A DNA stretch of 9,065 nucleotides from Bacillota bacterium. Lineage in GTDB: Bacteria > Bacillota > Clostridia > DSM-8532. The notes beneath the pieces were generated by a model. The model ran no database searches. It was given only the letters and a program-made list of their open reading frames with translations, and was not told the DNA's origin. Shown here in pieces: positions 7,481 to 9,065 of the stretch (positions are counted from its first letter, which is position 1; each line of letters starts with the position of its first letter). The translations under genes were made by a program, and so were the position numbers. The stretch is taken from contig JAEYPI010000196.1 in assembly GCA_023410885.1 (NCBI GenBank), positions 1-9,065 of the forward strand, given 5' to 3'.

Positions 7481-8836
7481 ATGGGCAAGATCGGATTTGT
7501 GAATCTGTGCCACGAGGACTATATCGACAGCAATGTTACGGGAATGGCCACCAAGGCCATTGAAGCCTTACGGGCACAAAATATAGATATTTATGAGGCA
7601 AGTATCCTTGCATCAAATTACCGCCAAGGTCGCTCTGCGGGACTGGAACTCGCTTCAAAGAATTTGGATGGCGTCATTCTCTTTCTAGGAGCTTGGATGG
7701 AATGCACTACAGCCATGGCTGTATTAAGGGAAATTGAACATCTCCCCCTGCTTCTTTGGGGTTTTCCCATGTTCATGGCGGATGATGGAAAAAGGTTGGA
7801 AAGTACCGGTTCCTATGTCTCCTACGCCATGTTCAAAGGTTCCATGGTAAGGGCGGGTTATCGCTTTGCAGACCTCTTGGGTTTGCCAGACGATGAAATC
7901 ACTGTTAAAAAAGCCGTGAGCTTTTGCCGTGCCGCAGCTACAAAAACAGCACTAAAGCGCATTCGCATCGGCCTTGTAGGGTACAGTTCTATGAATATCT
8001 ATCCGGGCACCTTTGATCATCTCCTACTACGTACCCGAATTGGCCCGGAAGTGGTTCACTTTGACTCCTACAGCCTCATCACAAAGGCTGAGAGCCTCTC
8101 CCCTGCCCGCCGCCAAGAGGCTGCGGAAGCCTTAAGAAAAGCGGGTAAGGTTTGCTCCGACGTCCGTGAAGATAGTCTTTTAAAGGCAGGTGGCATATAC
8201 GGCGCACTTGAAGAGCTGTGCACCGATCAGGGACTGGATGCTATCAATATCAAATGCCAATACGAATTTTCAAAAGAATATAAAATGGTCCCCTGCGTGC
8301 CCTTATCAGCGCTGGCCGACACCGGAGTTGTGTCATCCTGTGAGGGTGATATGCTCTGTACTGTCTCCATGCAGATTTTATCCCTGCTCACAGGGCAAAC
8401 CGTAACATACGGTGACACCATTCATAACACCCATGACACCATTAAGCTCTCTTCCTGTGGTATGCTGCCCTTTTCTATGGGAGATGGGGAGCGTAAAATC
8501 TGCAACTTCATGCCCCATGACGGCTTCCACGGCATACAGGCCAGTTTTGTTATGCGACCTGAGCGCGTAACCGTCATGCGCCTTGTGGAGGATGTGGGGA
8601 GCTATCACATGGTGTATTTTACAGGTGAGGGCCAAAAAACTGAATTGCGTCAGGGCTATATGCCGGCGCTGGACGTAAAAATAGACGGAAGCATGGATAT
8701 GCTTATCCGCCATTTTTCCGGCCAGCACTTTGCCATTTGTTATGGCGATTGCACACAGGAGCTGGAACAGCTCTGCACCCTGCTGGGTATTGAGGCCGTG
8801 AGCATAAGCAGTCATCATCAAGGGCCACACAGGTAA
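7481..8836 (+). CDS. L-fucose isomerase-related sugar isomerase
   Basis: Probable metal-dependent aldose-ketose isomerase of the L-fucose/L-arabinose isomerase superfamily, acting in the cytoplasm on the imported sugar or a derivative. With ATG 7481 it is 451 residues, shorter than E. coli FucI (about 591). The N-terminal half has alternating strand/helix patterning (GKIGFVNLCHEDY; DGVILFLGAWMECTTA; LPLLLWGFPMF). The candidate metal ligands are Glu288 in SCEGDM, Asp312 in YGDTIHNTHD and His416 in SGQHFAICYGD. The Glu-to-Asp spacing of 24 equals that of Glu337 and Asp361 in E. coli FucI, and His416 corresponds to His528. The gene follows the binding-protein gene by 108 bp containing two hairpins. 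I see no convincing promoter of its own there, so readthrough from the importer operon is likely. The substrate cannot be assigned; L-fucose, D-arabinose or an unrelated sugar are all possible. Confidence 0.85.
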   Translation: MGKIGFVNLCHEDYIDSNVTGMATKAIEALRAQNIDIYEASILASNYRQGRSAGLELASKNLDGVILFLGAWMECTTAMAVLREIEHLPLLLWGFPMFMADDGKRLESTGSYVSYAMFKGSMVRAGYRFADLLGLPDDEITVKKAVSFCRAAATKTALKRIRIGLVGYSSMNIYPGTFDHLLLRTRIGPEVVHFDSYSLITKAESLSPARRQEAAEALRKAGKVCSDVREDSLLKAGGIYGALEELCTDQGLDAINIKCQYEFSKEYKMVPCVPLSALADTGVVSSCEGDMLCTVSMQILSLLTGQTVTYGDTIHNTHDTIKLSSCGMLPFSMGDGERKICNFMPHDGFHGIQASFVMRPERVTVMRLVEDVGSYHMVYFTGEGQKTELRQGYMPALDVKIDGSMDMLIRHFSGQHFAICYGDCTQELEQLCTLLGIEAVSISSHHQGPHR

Positions 8837-8861
8837 GATCACAATGGATGTCGTAATGAAC

Positions 8862-8898
8862 AAAAGAGGTGCCCTGCTGAATGAAGTGCACCTCTTTT
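8862..8898. terminator. Bidirectional terminator between convergent genes
   Basis: AAAAGAGGTGC (8862-8872) and GCACCTCTTTT (8888-8898) form a perfect 11-bp stem with a 15-base loop. The A-run and T-run at the two ends give a U-tail on both strands. It follows the isomerase stop by 25 bases and can also serve the minus-strand gene ending at 8949. A further run of six T lies at 8911-8916. Confidence 0.82.
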
Positions 8899-8933
8899 CG
8901 CGTGAACTACTTTTTTAATGTTAGCCGAAAGTA

Positions 8934-8967
8934 AAGTGATTTACACTATCACCGCATTAAATCACTT
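8934..8967. repeat. Inverted repeat spanning the stop codon of the minus-strand gene
   Basis: AAGTGATTTA (8934-8943) and TAAATCACTT (8958-8967) are perfect reverse complements with 14 bases between them. The minus-strand stop codon (8949-8951) lies in the loop. There is no clean T-run after it on the minus strand. It may be an RNA stability or pausing structure at the end of that message, or chance in AT-rich DNA. Confidence 0.45.
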
Positions 8968-9065
8968 ATATTTATTTTGTCGATATCCTCCTCCACAATG
9001 GTGGAGAGATCTTCATTGGAAACAGTTTCTAGGGCCGCAAGCCTGTCGGCCTGTATGGCGAGAAG
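8949..9065 (-). CDS. C-terminal end of an unidentified protein, cut by the window edge
   Basis: The minus-strand frame is open from the right edge to a TGA at 8951-8949, giving 38 residues. They begin LLAIQADRLAALE and end DKINISDLMR. The segment is acidic and probably helical, with a run TIVEEDIDKI, and reads like a genuine protein end. A strong terminator lies downstream of it in the proper orientation. I do not recognise the family, and its start and most of its length lie outside the window. It converges on the isomerase gene, so it is probably not part of the sugar locus. The opposite strand is also open here from an ATG near 8998, but has no good ribosome site and less protein-like composition. 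Confidence 0.6.
   Translation of the reverse strand, partial: LLAIQADRLAALETVSNEDLSTIVEEDIDKINISDLMR

Noticed and set aside
8378..8863. Long minus-strand open frame (161 codons) opposite the isomerase
   Set aside because: It lies almost wholly antisense to a well-supported gene with conserved family motifs, and its translation has no recognisable features.
1..9065. CRISPR arrays, insertion sequences, tRNA or rRNA genes, riboswitch-like leaders
   Set aside because: No repeated spacer pattern, transposase-like protein, terminal repeats or recognisable RNA gene was seen on either strand. The leader of the importer operon is only about 26 bases, too short for a riboswitch.

Overview
The window is a carbohydrate sensing, uptake and processing locus. 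It most likely comes from a Gram-positive Firmicute, probably a clostridial lineage. The reasons are strong GGAGG-type ribosome binding sites, a lipoprotein solute-binding protein, a YesM/YesN-type two-component pair and moderate GC with AT-rich intergenic DNA. The species cannot be named from the sequence.

Layout, left to right. Positions 1-131 are an AT-rich leader with a weak candidate promoter. Positions 132-1949 encode a membrane sensor histidine kinase of the YesM type. A 7-bp overlap joins it to the response regulator at 1943-3562, a YesN-type protein with a receiver domain, a GGDEF-like linker and an AraC-type DNA-binding domain. A clear intrinsic terminator (3589-3617) closes this two-gene operon. 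A 272-bp intergenic region then carries a good sigma-A-like promoter (3774-3802). It drives a complete ribose-type (CUT2) ABC importer: permease (3835-4845), tandem-domain ATPase (4862-6343) and lipoprotein solute-binding protein (6380-7372). Two hairpins follow, a perfect 10-bp-stem inverted repeat and then a terminator-like hairpin. Next is an L-fucose isomerase-related protein (best start 7481, end 8836) that keeps the probable metal-binding residues of that family. A symmetrical terminator hairpin (8862-8898) separates it from the C-terminal 38 codons of an unidentified convergent gene on the minus strand, which runs off the right edge.

Likely joint function (inference): the kinase senses an extracellular or membrane signal linked to a sugar, and the regulator activates the importer operon. 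The solute-binding protein, permease and ATPase bring in a monosaccharide or derivative, and the isomerase converts an aldose to a ketose. The substrate is not determined. No kinase or aldolase lies in the window, so the catabolic pathway is incomplete here. This is a recognisable type of locus, and I see no clearly new system. The points worth a second look are the unknown substrate, a changed residue in the solute-binding protein's ligand motif, an enlarged loop in the receiver domain, a box shared by both upstream regions, and the hairpin after the binding-protein gene.
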